The notes under the pieces are model-generated. The model saw only the letters and a list, made by a program, of their open reading frames with translations. It did not search any database and was not told the origin of the DNA. A stretch of 64,000 bases of DNA from Bradysia coprophila. Taxonomy: Eukaryota > Arthropoda > Insecta > Diptera > Sciaridae. Made by a program: the position numbers and the translations under genes. Positions 1 through 12,063 of this stretch are shown here, piece by piece (position 1 is the stretch's first letter; every line of letters begins with the position of its first letter). The stretch lies in contig NW_023503555.1 of assembly GCF_014529535.1 (NCBI RefSeq), positions 7,006,001 through 7,070,000 on the forward strand. The letters are read 5' to 3'.

Positions 1-469
1 ACACAGAAAAATAATGTCATTTTATGAGAAATTTCAAATTAAATTCTCAATTGTATGTAAATTTTACGATTTTCATTCTTATGCGACGGGGCGAATAAAA
101 AATAATATTTTTTTTGTAACGACACTTGGTTTTGAGTTCTTTATTCTCTGGAGTTGATGTTTTAATACGAAAGATTTTCTTCGCTGTCGATTATTAGATT
201 ATTGGATTTAACATGTACAGCTTGTCACTTTAGAGTTGTTATCGTCGCTTCCAATCTACATTATGGGAATATTTTGTTGCAACGGTCTTAGCAAATGTGC
301 AAATTTAATTTTTAGTTGAAAAAATGCAAAACATTTTTAAGATCTTTGTTATAATTTTAGCAAAATTTCCACAAATCACTTTATGTATGGACAACAAACA
401 GACAAATGGTCTAATGATCCCGCAGCTGTAACTGAGTAATACTTTTTTCCATTACAGACATTGTTGGTA
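1..469. other. AT-rich intergenic sequence
   Basis: No open frame with recognisable protein similarity, no RNA gene and no clear repeat was seen here. The short open frames look like chance in AT-rich DNA. Confidence 0.6.
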
Positions 470-632
470 TAATCTGTAATCGACAACGGTGACAACGGCA
501 ACGGTGACAACATGAAATGAATAACTGTAGCTAACATAGTCTTATTATAGCAACATCTATGCCAAAACAAATGATGTAAAAGATGTTATTTCGGGACGTT
601 GAAAATACTTAGATCAAATCAAGTAATAGATT
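470..632 (-). repeat. Family A inverted-repeat element, copy 1
   Basis: Degenerate member of the most frequent small repeat of this window (called family A here). On the minus strand it shows the diagnostic order: a TTTTACATCATTTG-like block, a TATAATAA-like block and a terminal part rich in CGTTGTCG. Divergent, so an old copy. Confidence 0.55.
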
Positions 633-965
633 TTCGATGACTATCCTAAAATGTTATGCTTGTCGTCTGGTGAAGAAAGGTTTGTGTAGAACATAATAGG
701 TGTGATATCGTCGGCTCAGCTTATCTGTTCACCTTCACAGATTTTAATTACTTTTGTTCAAAACGTGTTGATTAATGCTCATTGAGCATGTGTGTATTGC
801 ACTAAGTTATATGTTTCATCTCAATTTTTATACAAGAGCAACCATAATAGTAGCTGTCATGTTGTCAATCTCTAAACGACTGTGGTCGTTAAACATGCTG
901 TGAGAGGGTAAAGTAAATTCAGAAGTTTAAGTAAATGCTGACAAATAGGAGGTAAGATTTTATAT
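633..965. other. Unannotated intergenic DNA
   Basis: Nothing recognisable beyond AT-rich sequence. Confidence 0.5.
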
Positions 966-1565
966 AAAGCTTTAGTCTTTCTGAAAAGCTGTTGCCTTTC
1001 CTAAAAGGTGCAGTTTTTCTGAAAAGCTTCAAACTTTAAGAACAGCTTTCTTTAAGTCTTTCTGAAAAGCTTCGAACTATCGTAAAAGCTTTAGTGTTTC
1101 GGTAAAGCTTTAGTGTTTTTGAAAAACTTTAAAAAAGTATTTCCTTGGTCTTTCTGAAAACCTTCAGACTTTCGTAAAAGCTTTAGATTTTCTGAAAAGC
1201 TTCAGATTTTCTGAAAAGCTTTACATTTTCTGAAAAGCTTCAGATTTTCTGAAACGCTTCAGATTTTCTGAAACGCTTCAGATTTTCTGAATTGCTTCAG
1301 ATTTTCTGAAAAGCTTCAGACTTTCAAAGAAGCTTCAGACTTTCTAAGAAGCTTCAGTCTTTCTGAAAAGCCGCAGTCGTTAGTCTATCCGAAAAGCTTT
1401 AGTTTGTCAGAAAAGCTTTAAACTTTAAGAAAATATTTAATGAGGTTTTTTTTCTAGAAGCTTCAGACTTTCGGAAAAGCTTTAGATTTTACGTAAAGCT
1501 TCAGTTTTACTAAAAAGCTTTAGAATTTCTGAAAAGCTCCATATTTTCTGAAAAGCTCTAGACTG
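966..1565. repeat. Minisatellite with 18-20 bp unit containing AAGCTT
   Basis: About 30 imperfect head-to-tail units with the core TTCTGAAAAGCTTCAGA. Each core is itself quasi-palindromic around AAGCTT. The best-preserved units lie at about 1180-1320, and the edges decay gradually, as expected for a replication-slippage array. No coding potential. Confidence 0.9.
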
Positions 1566-2771
1566 TTTTAAGACTTCTGAAATTGAGCTTTGATATAACG
1601 AACAAACAATTAGAGCGAGGGTCTATGTTCTACTTCTAAAATTTCGAATCAGATTCAAATTAAAACGGACAAAGATTACCGAAAATACATTTCAAGTTTA
1701 CGTTAGATCAATCCTGATCAATTCTGTTCAGTTGTTCAGTCGAGTCATACATTGATATGCTAAAATATGTTAAAACTTCAAATTTCGTTGTTCGTATTAC
1801 TACTGAGAAAAGTGTCTTAATTGCAATTAACTTAATGTGTTACATTGCTATCACCAACTCTTTTTTTCACTTGTCGGTAAACCTTTTTACAAGTTTGAAA
1901 CGAACTTGCAACCGCGGACATTATGTTAAAATACGTTTTTTTTTCGCACATAAAAATTGTCGTCGTAATTAACCTGACCAGTAATGGCCAACGATGGTGA
2001 AATATAAGAGAAAATTGTGCAATACTAATGGTGTAAATGCAGTTTGAATTTCCATAAAAAACAAATTTTCCATCTTCTGTGCTTCAGACACACACTTAAG
2101 TTTCGTTTTTTTTATTATTTACGTAAAAAAATGTGTAGCAAAATGTATTGAAAATATTCAGTTCATACCATTCGAAACTTATATGGTTAATGTATGATGT
2201 ACGTACAGTACATAAAACAAATTATGGATCATTTATATGCGTGCATATTTTCAATTTAGTTAACGTTCAGTTCTTTTTATGCTTTTTTTTTGCTGGATAT
2301 ATAAAAATATCAAAAATGGCTGCAATGGCAAGTTGTAATAAAATGTTTTATACCTGCAATGATCTTGATAACGAATACAGAAGAGGAAAAAATATTTATT
2401 TTTTTTTCGTATAAATTAATTTAACATTGGGTGGAGTTTAAAATGGTAAATTAGTTTAATTGCTCTGGCTATGTACAACGCATATATTGTGTGTTTATTT
2501 GCCATTTCAGTGAAAAATGTGTTTTGTTCACAAAGAAAATAAAAATCATTACAATTACTTATAATGAGTGAATTTCACTTGAAGATTTGAAGCATTTCAC
2601 TGATAAAGCAAACAATTTATTTAGTTGAAAAATTGGAATCTCTCACAAGATGAGACATTTGCATATTTTAAGTGGTCAATGACTGGTTATAGTGGTACGC
2701 TATACACTAAATAAATAAAAATCACAACTGGTTGCACAGATAGAAATATGGACCGAGATCACATCTTTTAT
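1566..2771. other. AT-rich intergenic sequence
   Basis: Several short open frames (60-90 codons) show no protein family signature, skewed composition from A/T runs and no splice context, so none is called. No RNA gene seen. Confidence 0.55.
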
Positions 2772-2972
2772 CACGGCAGAGTAAGGTAAACCAGGTAGAA
2801 GCGCAAGATTTGACTAGGGACCTGAATTATCCTTTGTAGCCTTTGTGTTTTGCGAGTAAAATTTTTCAATTTATGTCATTTTTCATATGCATACAGAGTA
2901 TTAGAGTAATAGGTCCATCATTTGACGTTTCAAAAATGAACCGCTACTGCCTGGTTTTTTTACTCTGCCGTG
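2772..2972. mobile_element. Family B MITE, copy 1
   Basis: Terminal inverted repeats start CACGGCAGAGTAA and end TTACTCTGCCGTG, with the inverted similarity continuing into ACCAGG...CCTGG. The flanks CTTTTAT and CTTCTAT may be a 7-bp target-site duplication with one mismatch. A second copy lies at 31423-31558. There is no transposase, so it is non-autonomous. Confidence 0.75.
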
Positions 2973-3050
2973 CTTCTATGGAACTACTTTCATTGAACAC
3001 CGAAAAATCGTTAGAGGTCCTAGAGTGATACCTGTTATTATCAGTAGGCA

Positions 3051-3105
3051 ATCAAAACTGTTTATATTGTTGAAGCTACTACACGCACGCGTAAACAGTT
3101 TTGAT
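3051..3105. repeat. Short hairpin
   Basis: A 15-bp inverted repeat, AATCAAAACTGTTTA and its complement, separated by a loop of about 24 nt. Origin unknown. It may be the remains of a small inverted-repeat element. Confidence 0.6.
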
Positions 3106-3882
3106 TATATGCATGTATCAGCTGAAAATCAGCTGAAGCAAATTCATGCTGAAACTTCACTACCTCTGACTGTACCTGATAAGATTTGAAGTCTTTCCTA
3201 ATCCCAGGTTAGCTTATTTTGAACCGTTTTTGCAAAGAAATTAATTTTTATCGTTAGAGGTTAAAAATGCCAGTTCGATTCCAACTGTCTTTTAATATTA
3301 TTTTCTCTGTTTTTTCTCGCTCCGCTCGGTCTACAACAAGCGAAATTACATAAAATCAATCAAAGGAAAGAATTATTGTTTATCCCAATGGGTCTATTGT
3401 GTGACGTTGGGAGTGTGACGTTTTTGCTTAATTGCGCGTTCCTTTCTCTTGCTATCGAAGACTGATTCCCTAAAGAATTGTAATCCCCTTGGACCCACAA
3501 ATTGTGCAAGGGAGACGTATGCAACCTTTTTTCCTGTTGTAATAGTTACTAACTATTAGTTAGTTTCGAATTTGGTGGGTTTGGAGTATCGAATTAGTTA
3601 GTAGGTCTTGTTATGTATACACCTCCAGTTCTCGGGTAGGCTTAGTTAGCCGGTTTTCGGGGAAGGCTCAGTTAGTTCTGAGAAATAGGCCATGTTTATT
3701 CTGAGTATTTGCTTATAATCTCGCTGTATTTATCCCCAAAGTCAAGCATTGATTCGTTTCTATTCAAATGAATACACTTTGATTAACATCAGCGAGTAAA
3801 GCACTCCTAATTCGGGTGCTAACATCGATCCCGAAATGATTGCAATTCAGTGGTCCAAAACAATGTGACAGTTACAGACGAG
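3106..3882. other. Unannotated intergenic DNA
   Basis: No gene recognised. The sequence is somewhat less AT-rich than its surroundings and may include old repeat material. Confidence 0.45.
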
Positions 3883-4030
3883 TTGGCATCTGTTATCGAC
3901 AGCGACGGTAGAAATCAATGATGAGCTCAGATGTTTCCTTATACAGTAAATGTAAGTTAAAACTAATGAAGTAAAAGATTTTTGTATCAATGCGGTGAAA
4001 ATACGTAGCTCAAGTGAAGTAACAGGTTCA
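3883..4030 (-). repeat. Family A inverted-repeat element, copy 2
   Basis: Begins GGCATCTGTTATCGACAG and continues through GATGAGCTCAG, the TATACAGTAAATG block and ATGAAGTAAAAGATT, the family A order read on the minus strand. Confidence 0.75.
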
Positions 4031-7000
4031 AAATTTTTTTTAATTATACTTCAACGTTTTTGCTGGATTTATAAGGAGTTTTTGAGTTTTGAGGATTTTC
4101 GATTGATTTTTTTTTCAACTCGTTTGAGAATTTTCTTTATTTTGGGGGTTTTCTAGTTTTCAAAAAATTTCGAAGGATTTTCATTCGGTTCACAAAGGAT
4201 TTTCTAGTTCACCCGCCCATTGGTGAAAGCATAAGCTAAATTCTGGAAGATCGACTAATTTGAAAAAGAACCCGCGAAATCGGCCGCATTTCCAGTGGAC
4301 TTTTTTATATGTGCCAAGAAAGGTGTTGGACCCAAGAAGCAAATCCTGTTTCCCCTGTTGCTGTTGCATAAAAAATATTTTTTGGTCAAAACTTTACTGT
4401 GCACGGAACTGTTCTAGTTGAGGAACTGAGGCTCAAATTTACACTTCAAAGGTTCATTTTTTGTCGAGTCACTACCAATGCATGTGTGTGTCACTGCAAC
4501 GCTGAGACCAGTGGCGATCAAGTGAAACAGTTTTTTGATGTTTTCGTTGCGTTTCGAATGCAGAAGAAACGCTAGAAACTCACCGAAATTGTCAAATTTC
4601 TACCCACTTTTTAACCGTTTTTCAACAGAATCCTTCTTAGTTTTTGCCACATAAATCTATTACCAAAATTGGTACATAGACAACTATTTCGATGTACATA
4701 GACTGATAAAAACGTTAAACTGAATTACTCCTACCAGCCCTGTTCGGCTAATTCGATTTAAAATCAAAAAATTGTTCCATTTAAAACAAGCGTCTAACAT
4801 AAAACAACAATTTGCTATAACGTTCTCTGCGTGTAGTTCATATTCAAATTTTCTATTTTCGTCAATTTGTACATACACACGAGAACATCATCAAAAATGG
4901 TACAGAGTTTGAGCACTTATGCTGAGATGTTGAAGCAGAAAAAAAAAATATGAAAAATGATTAATAAAGTAAGAAAGAGTACCATCGTTTTGTAAATATA
5001 TATCCCATGTAATGCAAAGAAAAAAAATAATAAATTTATGTAAAACGGTTGTCACATCTGTTCCCCCCGCATTTGCCATCGAACAGCAATCAAATGTCGG
5101 GATGTCGTACGCCGTTACTGTATTTTTCATCATTTCTTAAGTCATTGTGGATTTTTTTTATTATTCGAATGGAACGAAGGGCATGAACTTATATTCGGAA
5201 AAAAAGTGCCTACATCTCACACAGCAAATGCTCATCATAATGTAATAAAATTTGCGTAAGGAGTTGAAACAATAAATATGCAAAATTGTGAATTAATGTT
5301 CCCGATATTCTGTATCTCGATCCAGTTTTTTTTTTTCAGTTCGTCTTTTCTCATTGTCTTCTGTGGACTGGGGTATAGGAAAATTGGTTTGGCGGTGAGA
5401 GGGGGATGTGATGCATCCCGATTTCGGTGGTATGTTTATGCGTACAATTCGCTGTGTATAAGCGAAACAAGTTAAGTGTGTATTATGGTTATTGGATTTT
5501 TTCTACTTTGTCAACACAAATAATTTTGAATGGGGGAAGGGCGAAAAAAAAACCGGAAAATGTTTTGACAATATGGAATTGTGGATTTGTAATATTTTTT
5601 GTTGATTTTATGGTTAGTGCTTTTGTTGGCTTGATGTGATTTTAAATAAATGAGATTGGTATACATACAGCGAAAGAAAACACATTATTATTGGCATGAG
5701 ATCAGGGGTAAGCGTAGCGTAATATTAAACGCCTTAAATTAGGCTCGTTCAGTACAAAAATTTTATGGTAAGATCTGTGTGCTCACATATGTTATTGCTC
5801 GTATGTACCATACGATTCAGGTATATACAGTCACGGCGGAAAATTGAGTTACCTGTTCAACATGTGATATTGCGTATTTATTACTAATTCGCGGATTTAA
5901 GATTTTGTTAGTTATCAATGTAGCGATATAGTTATTTGTTTACCGAGGAGGTAGAATAGGAAATTCCATAAAGATCGATTTTCGCTCGAGTTGGAATTAC
6001 ACCCAGAAAAAGAAAATTCAGACAATACTCGGGGTATGTGTAAAATTTCTCGGAGAGGAGTAATATACTTCACTGACGTATATGATACATGGGCACTGTT
6101 TCTTATACTTGAGCCACATTGAAAAGGTAGTTACGTATTTCGATTGTCACATTTAAATATTCACGTGTTACGTATTGTGGTCATGTACGTGGAATGAGAA
6201 TAACTTACGAGTGGGACAGAAGTTAAATGCTCATTACGTATGTCAAACGTATACAGTGGATGTTGGTCAGGAATATTGAATTGGAACCATTTTTAAATTT
6301 CTTAACACGAAGAAGATAAATTACAAAAAAAAAGTATTTTTGTAAATTTGAAAAATTCTCGACAAAATCCTTTCAATTTTTATGAAGTAATCATATCAGA
6401 AAGATGTTTAAGTTAAAATTGTCTATATTTGATCCAGGTCTATAACTATCCTGCCATCAAGTCGTAACTAATTCCTCATTCTTTATGAATTTAAAATAAA
6501 TTATGTTAAAAAAACGTCATATCATTGTTTATGTGCACTGCGTTCTCTACGTAACTTAAACTTAATTCAATAAAATTCATATTTTTAAATCTGAGTCAAA
6601 GCGAAATACGTTTCGCACGTATTATATTCGAGCCCGCTGTATAACTACCTTACCACACTTTTTAACAGGGGGCACGAATGATATACACATAGCACGTAGG
6701 AAATTTCGCTCAGTGTATCTCCAAGAGGTGAACACAAAGTTTTTTTTGAACGAAACCAATCATTTTTTTAAAACATAAAAAAATGATAGTTCAAGTGAGA
6801 AAAGTTCTTTTTTTCCCTCAGGAAAGAAGGTGCGACACTTTTATTGCTAGAAATTCCATTCCACCAAACATCAACAAAACGCAATTTTCTAATGGCCTAT
6901 TGAGAAGACAAAATAATGTAAATCACGCCGCACATATGAAATACCTATTTGTTCACCCAGGGAAGAAAAGTGCATTTCGAGGGCGTTGTTACATGAGTCA

Positions 7001-7680
7001 CCCGAGAAAATGCAATTTCCACGTTTTTCAGAGGTAAACACAACGTTTTTCACTACAAAGGCTTCCGAAGTTTCAGCGGAGGGAACTATTTTCTCTACTC
7101 AACAAAGGTTCCATACGTTCCAGGAAAAGACTTCTACCATTTAGGCTTAGTGTGTTGTAATTAATCTTATTTTCTGGAATCAAAAAGACAATGAGAAAAT
7201 GATGTTTTGTGTCTGATGAAAGTCCGGGGAAGATATTCTATATTCTTTCCTCTTATTTTGACAGTGGAGAAAATAGTCATTTTCTCCCCGAGCTGTCAAA
7301 TTTGTTTTTGTTTCCAAAAAGTGTGAAGTTTTATGGCCAGAGCAGAGCAATAACCATTTGATTCATTTCGCAATGCATATACGGTTTGTTGTGTATTCCA
7401 ATGAAAGGAAATATATTTTCGACCAACTGATGCCATTTCAATTTCATCAGAAATGAGTGGCGCTGCTCATATATTTTTAGATATTACCAGAAAGAGATAA
7501 CAACTGATAAAGCAGTTGTTATTATGAATTATTTAGAAACAATTTTGATAGGCTGGTATTTGAGTAACGGGTCAAAGATTATAGTAAAATGTTGCATGCT
7601 CATGATGAGAATCTCCTCACGAGATTAGAGAATCCTCGCGAGATTAGGTACACCATTAGCGACGAGCTTTGTGTAAAGAA
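4031..7680. other. Gene-free AT-rich stretch
   Basis: No recognisable coding exon. Part of 4280-4340 resembles the arm of the inverted-repeat element at 32611-33248 (shared GTGGACTTTTTTATATGTGCC). 4465-4550 resembles 35845-35950 (shared CTRAGACCAGT and GAAACAGTTTTTT). A perfect 10-bp hairpin (ATAACAACTG) lies at about 7498-7523. Otherwise only poly-A/T runs and spurious short frames. Confidence 0.5.
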
Positions 7681-7686
7681 TTTATT
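7681..7686 (-). terminator. Poly(A) signal of the CYP4 gene
   Basis: AATAAA on the minus strand starts four bases after the P450 stop codon, implying an unusually short 3' UTR unless a further signal downstream is used. Confidence 0.5.
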
Positions 7687-7690
7687 TAAC

Positions 7691-9187
7691 TTAACTTCTT
7701 CGACGTTCCAATTTCACATTAATTCCGTTATGTGTCCGTAAAATTAATTCTGCTATCAAATCGATGTCGCCTCGTTTCTCAACCGACGTTACTTTGTAAT
7801 TCCGAATGATGGAACTGAGCACTGATTTCTCCTCGTACATTGCGAACTTCTGACCGACGCAGTTCCTCGGACCAGCTGAGAATGGAAGATAAGCGTATGG
7901 ATGGCGTGACACTGTGTTCTCCGGTAGAAATCTGTCCGGATCGAATTTCTCGGGATCAGGGAAATATCTGGGATCACGATGCAAATAGTAGATGCCGACT
8001 GTAATCGTTGTACCCTTGGGTAGAGTATATTCATCTAAATGGACGTCTTCACTCAACAACCTTCCAACCATTGGAACCGGCGGATATAGTCTCATTGTCT
8101 CTTTGATAACACGTTCCAAATATTTCATTTCGTTTAAGTCTTCCAGCGTAGCAAGCCTGTCGGATCCATTAAAAATACGATCCAATTCCTCGAAGACTTC
8201 CTGCTGAACATCCGGGTAAAGGCCGAGTATATAAAGTGCCCATGAAATTCCTGCTGCAGTAGTGTCATGACCTTCGAACATGAACGTATCAACCTCTTCA
8301 CGAATGTCCTCATCAGTTAACAAATTTTGTTTTTCGTTTGCGTCAAGAAGCAAATCTAGGAACGCCTGTCGTTTCTTCGGTGTAACTCCCTTCCTTTTAT
8401 TTTCCTCTCTAGCTGCCTTTCGGTTCGATATCACGTCCTTCGTAAAATGGTGTAGAATATCCAAACATTTCTTAAATTTCTTTCCGCTCGGCGTATTCCG
8501 GTAAATTATATCCAGCGATAGATATGGTCGCATGACGCGATGCATGATCAATTCACTGATAGCGTAAACAGCATCCACATATTCGTTCTTGGTCTGCGTC
8601 TGGCAATCAATTTCTATGCCCATCGCGGACTCACTAATTATGTCCAGAGCTGCTCTCGTCACGAACGTGTGAATGTTAATCGAATCGCCAGTATCGGCTT
8701 GATGACTCAATCGTTCCACTAGAATCTTCGATTTCTCCGCAAATACTTCACAAAAGCTTTCCAAAATGCTGAAGTGAAATGTTGGCGTTATGATTTTTCG
8801 ATGTTTGTGCCAGTGATCACCGTGGCTAGTTAGTAGTCCCTCACCCAGCCAAACTTTCAAATATTCATAACCGAATGGTTTCTGCATATTCTTACTGGCA
8901 CTGATGACTTTCTCTATGTACTCCGCCTTCCGCAAATTCACTTCTGGTATGAATCCAATCCATGACCGTGAAATGTATGGAAATGTGGTAAGCAGCTTAT
9001 GGAACACTTTGAACAGGTCCTTCCTAGCAACACCGAAAATGTGATAAGTTGTACCAACTAGAGGATAAGCCTTTGTTCCAGGTATTTTATCAATCGCTTC
9101 GATTACAGCCGCTCGTTTTCTGTACCATTTGATTAATGCTACAGCCGAGTAAATGATAATTAACAGTGAAACTATTAGTGCGATCAT
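7691..9187 (-). CDS. Cytochrome P450, CYP4 family, intact and intronless
   Basis: A 498-residue microsomal haem monooxygenase. A hydrophobic N-terminal anchor (residues 1-20) and a proline hinge (IPGTKAYPLVG, 35-45) are followed by the helix-C WxxxR (126-130). The I-helix FEGHDTT is at 304-310; its glutamate (305) is the residue that links covalently to haem in many CYP4 enzymes. ExxR is at 363-366, the DPDRF motif at 416-420 and the haem-binding [10 protein letters not shown] loop has axial Cys443. Length and motifs are complete, so it should be active. The CYP4 family hydroxylates fatty acids, hormones or xenobiotics in the ER; the substrate cannot be read from sequence. The coding region has no intron. 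The start is the only Met before the anchor. A TATAAG lies about 65 bp upstream (9255-9250, minus strand). The closest relative here is the broken copy at 24555-26090. Confidence 0.97.
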   Translation of the reverse strand: MIALIVSLLIIIYSAVALIKWYRKRAAVIEAIDKIPGTKAYPLVGTTYHIFGVARKDLFKVFHKLLTTFPYISRSWIGFIPEVNLRKAEYIEKVISASKNMQKPFGYEYLKVWLGEGLLTSHGDHWHKHRKIITPTFHFSILESFCEVFAEKSKILVERLSHQADTGDSINIHTFVTRAALDIISESAMGIEIDCQTQTKNEYVDAVYAISELIMHRVMRPYLSLDIIYRNTPSGKKFKKCLDILHHFTKDVISNRKAAREENKRKGVTPKKRQAFLDLLLDANEKQNLLTDEDIREEVDTFMFEGHDTTAAGISWALYILGLYPDVQQEVFEELDRIFNGSDRLATLEDLNEMKYLERVIKETMRLYPPVPMVGRLLSEDVHLDEYTLPKGTTITVGIYYLHRDPRYFPDPEKFDPDRFLPENTVSRHPYAYLPFSAGPRNCVGQKFAMYEEKSVLSSIIRNYKVTSVEKRGDIDLIAELILRTHNGINVKLERRRS

Positions 9188-9255
9188 GTCGTTAGACGTA
9201 GTAAAGAGATACTGAAGACTCTTGTTTCGTTTATGGCAAATCCTCTCTTCTTATA

Positions 9256-10199
9256 CTCACTCGTACTTATCTGATAACGAAAATGGAGATAAGAAATTTA
9301 TCGACTCGATTCCAAAGGTGTAAATAACACACATCATGTGGTTATATTTTTCGAAATATTTCGTCTTATGAGCGGAAAATATTTGAATTTGCGTCTCATT
9401 AACCAGAAATTCCCCAAAGTTTCCAAAAATTGCCAAAAAAAGTCCAATATTTCCCTATAGTGTGTTCATCTTTAAAAAAACACAATTTTAGATTCATCAG
9501 AGTTTTCAAAGTTGTCGATGTTCCCAGTCAATCAGGCTCTTTCTAGCCTATGATATTTTTTACTTAGAGCGAATCCCTAAGAAATGCAAATATCTATATT
9601 TTCAACCGTTTTTTGGGAGAGCTTGATTCTGGTCGACTTTTTTTTGTGGTATGTACGCTAGTTTCAAAAATACCAACTGTTGGCTCTTTATGTGGAGCTC
9701 AATTTTGAGTCATATTTTTTCCTATTCGCGATGTAAATTTTTGAGTTTTTCAAATCGATCCACCCTAATAAGAATAATCACCAGCTAACTGCACACTCAA
9801 AGGACTACAAAATCAAGACTCATGAAATCATCTTCCGTTTCATTCCTTTTGTTACTATATCAAAATGATAACATGACGCCAAAAAAAGGCAATTTATAAC
9901 CTATCCTCATCCACAGCGTGCATTATTCACATAAGTAGAATGATATTGTTATGGCCCCTCTCCTTCGTCAAAAAAAAAACTTCAAAAGAATCGATCTTTG
10001 AGAGAACCAACCATACTATGATAAAAAAACGAGCCGTCAGAACAGTCGGAGCGTTTGCTGCGACTGAGCCCCGTACAAACCCGTACATCTATTGCGCACG
10101 TGACCCTACTTCGTCCGTCGCCCTACTCTTACCGTAAGTCTATTGCGCCCGTAAACGTCGTAAAATTCTTATGCAATGTGTACGTCTTAAAAATTGCGC
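9256..10199. other. Intergenic sequence upstream of the CYP4 gene
   Basis: No exon recognised. It contains the presumed 5' flank of the P450 gene and AT-rich filler. From about 10050 there are CCCCGTAC-rich stretches like those at the ends of the 0.8-kb repeat that follows. Confidence 0.5.
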
Positions 10200-11093
10200 A
10201 TAGCGCAATTACGAAGCCCCGTACGACGTTCCTTTCAAAAGTAACACAAACTACACTTCCCACTGATCAGTGATTTTGGAATTATCATTTTCACCTATTT
10301 ATATTGATTTTACAAAAATCCAAAATGGCGGCCGACGGCCATTTTGTTAGGAGGTGGAAAGTACAACGGCTGCTTTACATTCGTTAGTACCTTTCAAACA
10401 AAAAAAAATTCATGAAATTCGGTCAAAGTTTACTCGAGATATTAACAAAAAACACCACCTTCACTGTACGGCCGAGTAGCCACATATAAGCACACTCCAA
10501 GAGACCTAGCTCACGCTCCGGTAAACCGAATTTCATAAACTTTTTTTTCCCTGATTGGTAGGGTCAATACCTATCTAATAAATCAAAATCCATCTAAATC
10601 CGTTCAAATTTGACTAACCTACAAGCAAAAACGGATTGCCGCCCTGTACCTAGTTCACACCAAGAGTCTAACTCACGAGTCGGTCATCCAATTTCCATAA
10701 ACTTTTTTTGTGGATAGGTATTGTAAATACCTTTCATTTGATGTATCACTTACAAGTGTAGCCTTTAAATGGCCAGAGAAATCTTTGGAAAACGTTAAAG
10801 CACTTATGGGGCCCCAGCTCTGGAGGGGTCGACCCAAAATCGCCCATCTTCGAACTTAGCCTCACTATTTCAACTACCTTTCAGGGAAAAAAAAAATTTT
10901 TGAAATCGGATTTGATTTACTCAAGATATCGACGTGACAGACGGACAGACGGACTGACAAAATTTTTATTGCGGATTCGTTATCTATGAACATAGGCAAA
11001 CACTTTGCCCTTACCGTCTGCTTCGAATTCCATCAATTACACACGGCATCGTAATCCTATAAGCCCCTTCGTACTTCGTACGGGGCTAAAAAC
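10200..11093 (+). mobile_element. Dispersed 0.8-kb repeat (family C), copy 1
   Basis: Aligns over nearly its full length (from about 10310) with the reverse complement of 27093-27890, at roughly 80% identity by eye. Shared landmarks are CCATTTTGTTAGGAG, ACATTCGTTARTACCTTTC, GAAATTCGGTCAAA, GACTCGTGAGTTAGAC-like text (opposite strand) and repeated GACAGACGGAC. The right end is the quasi-palindrome AGCCCCTTCGTAC/TTCGTACGGGGCT. No open frame is conserved, so it is probably a non-autonomous transposon or the decayed remains of one. Confidence 0.75.
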
Positions 11094-11337
11094 GGCGATG
11101 TTGTTCTATGTGTGTGCATTGTGCACTTTACAGGGTCTTAAAAATGTGTTAGGCAAAAATTCAATTTTCTATCAACAGTAGATAATAAATAATTCAATTG
11201 ATTTTGGACACCCTTAACAAAACAAGTACGAATATACGAACGAAATTGTTGTTGTCTTATTCAAATATTTGTTGAACAGCGTTCATTTTGTTCACACCAT
11301 CAGTTCAATCGTAATCACTCTAAAATCAAGTTCAAAA

Positions 11338-12039
11338 ATGGATATTAATAAAATGTTAAAGCCAGCCCTAATTGCGGAGCTTAACCGCTTAGGGATTGAC
11401 TCGAGCGGAACAAGGATTGGCCTTCGTCGAAGGCTCGAAGACCACTTGAGTAAGTTAAACACATTTATTAGAGAAAAACTTCAGTCGATGATAAATTACT
11501 TTTTATTCGCACGATGTGTATTGTCACACGCGGTTTGTATACAATACCCACATCTAGTGCATAAAAAAGCATCCATTACCGGGTGACATAACTGTTACAT
11601 GTGTAACTAATAGTATGTGTAAGGTTCTCAACTGCATTCTACATTGGGCTGTAATGTTTGTACCTTCATTTTGACACAAATTTAGATTTTTAGAATTTAG
11701 ATGTGTGGCTTTTGAGATAAACACTATTACATAATCTTTTTGCGTCCTAATGATGGACGATAAAGAACATAGGCTGTTTTTACTAATTTAACGCATCTAA
11801 TTTATAATTTTGTAATTGTAAAAGGTGCACCAGCAATTGCATTAGAACCAGCGCCAGTAATGCCACCATTGTCAGCGTCAGCGCGAGGTACACCGCAAAC
11901 TGGATCATCGGTTGTCGTGGTAGAATTGGTTTGGAACCGCGATCAGTGGCGGGTTTGTCGGTTTTTGGCGGTTTGTTTAATATTTGCTTTGTGTGTTTTA
12001 AATAAAAACCAATTCTATTCTATTGGCTTGTCTCTTTGA
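11338..12039 (+). CDS. Small SAP-domain ORF, probably two exons
   Basis: The ATG at 11338 opens MDINKMLKPALIAELNRLG, followed by a glycine/threonine turn and RRRLEDHL: a recognisable 35-residue SAP motif, a helix-turn-helix that binds AT-rich DNA. A good donor (A|GTAAGT at 11450) and an acceptor (TAAAAG|GT, exon from 11825) join in frame to an Ala/Pro-rich tail, and the reading frame stops at 12037-12039. The last part, with AATAAAAACC and an ATTCT run, looks like the 3' end of a retroelement, so the second exon may be fortuitous. SAP motifs occur in chromatin proteins and in some insect retroelement Gag/ORF1 proteins, so this may be a transposon remnant rather than a host gene. Exon 1 is solid as a domain; the complete gene is uncertain. 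Confidence 0.4.
11503..11572. repeat. Hairpin repeat (GCACGATGTGTATTGT type), copy 1
   Basis: Imperfect palindrome lying in the intron of the SAP ORF. Its left arm, GCACGATGTGTATTGTCAC, is repeated at 22441-22460, where the palindrome is longer. Both are followed by TAAAAAAGCAT, so this is a dispersed family. Confidence 0.7.
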
Positions 12040-12063
12040 ACAGAAATTGGAAAAAGTCTTTAG

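Noticed and set aside
8280..8722. Plus-strand frames inside the CYP4 gene
   Set aside because: Complementary-strand shadows of a strongly conserved P450 coding sequence.
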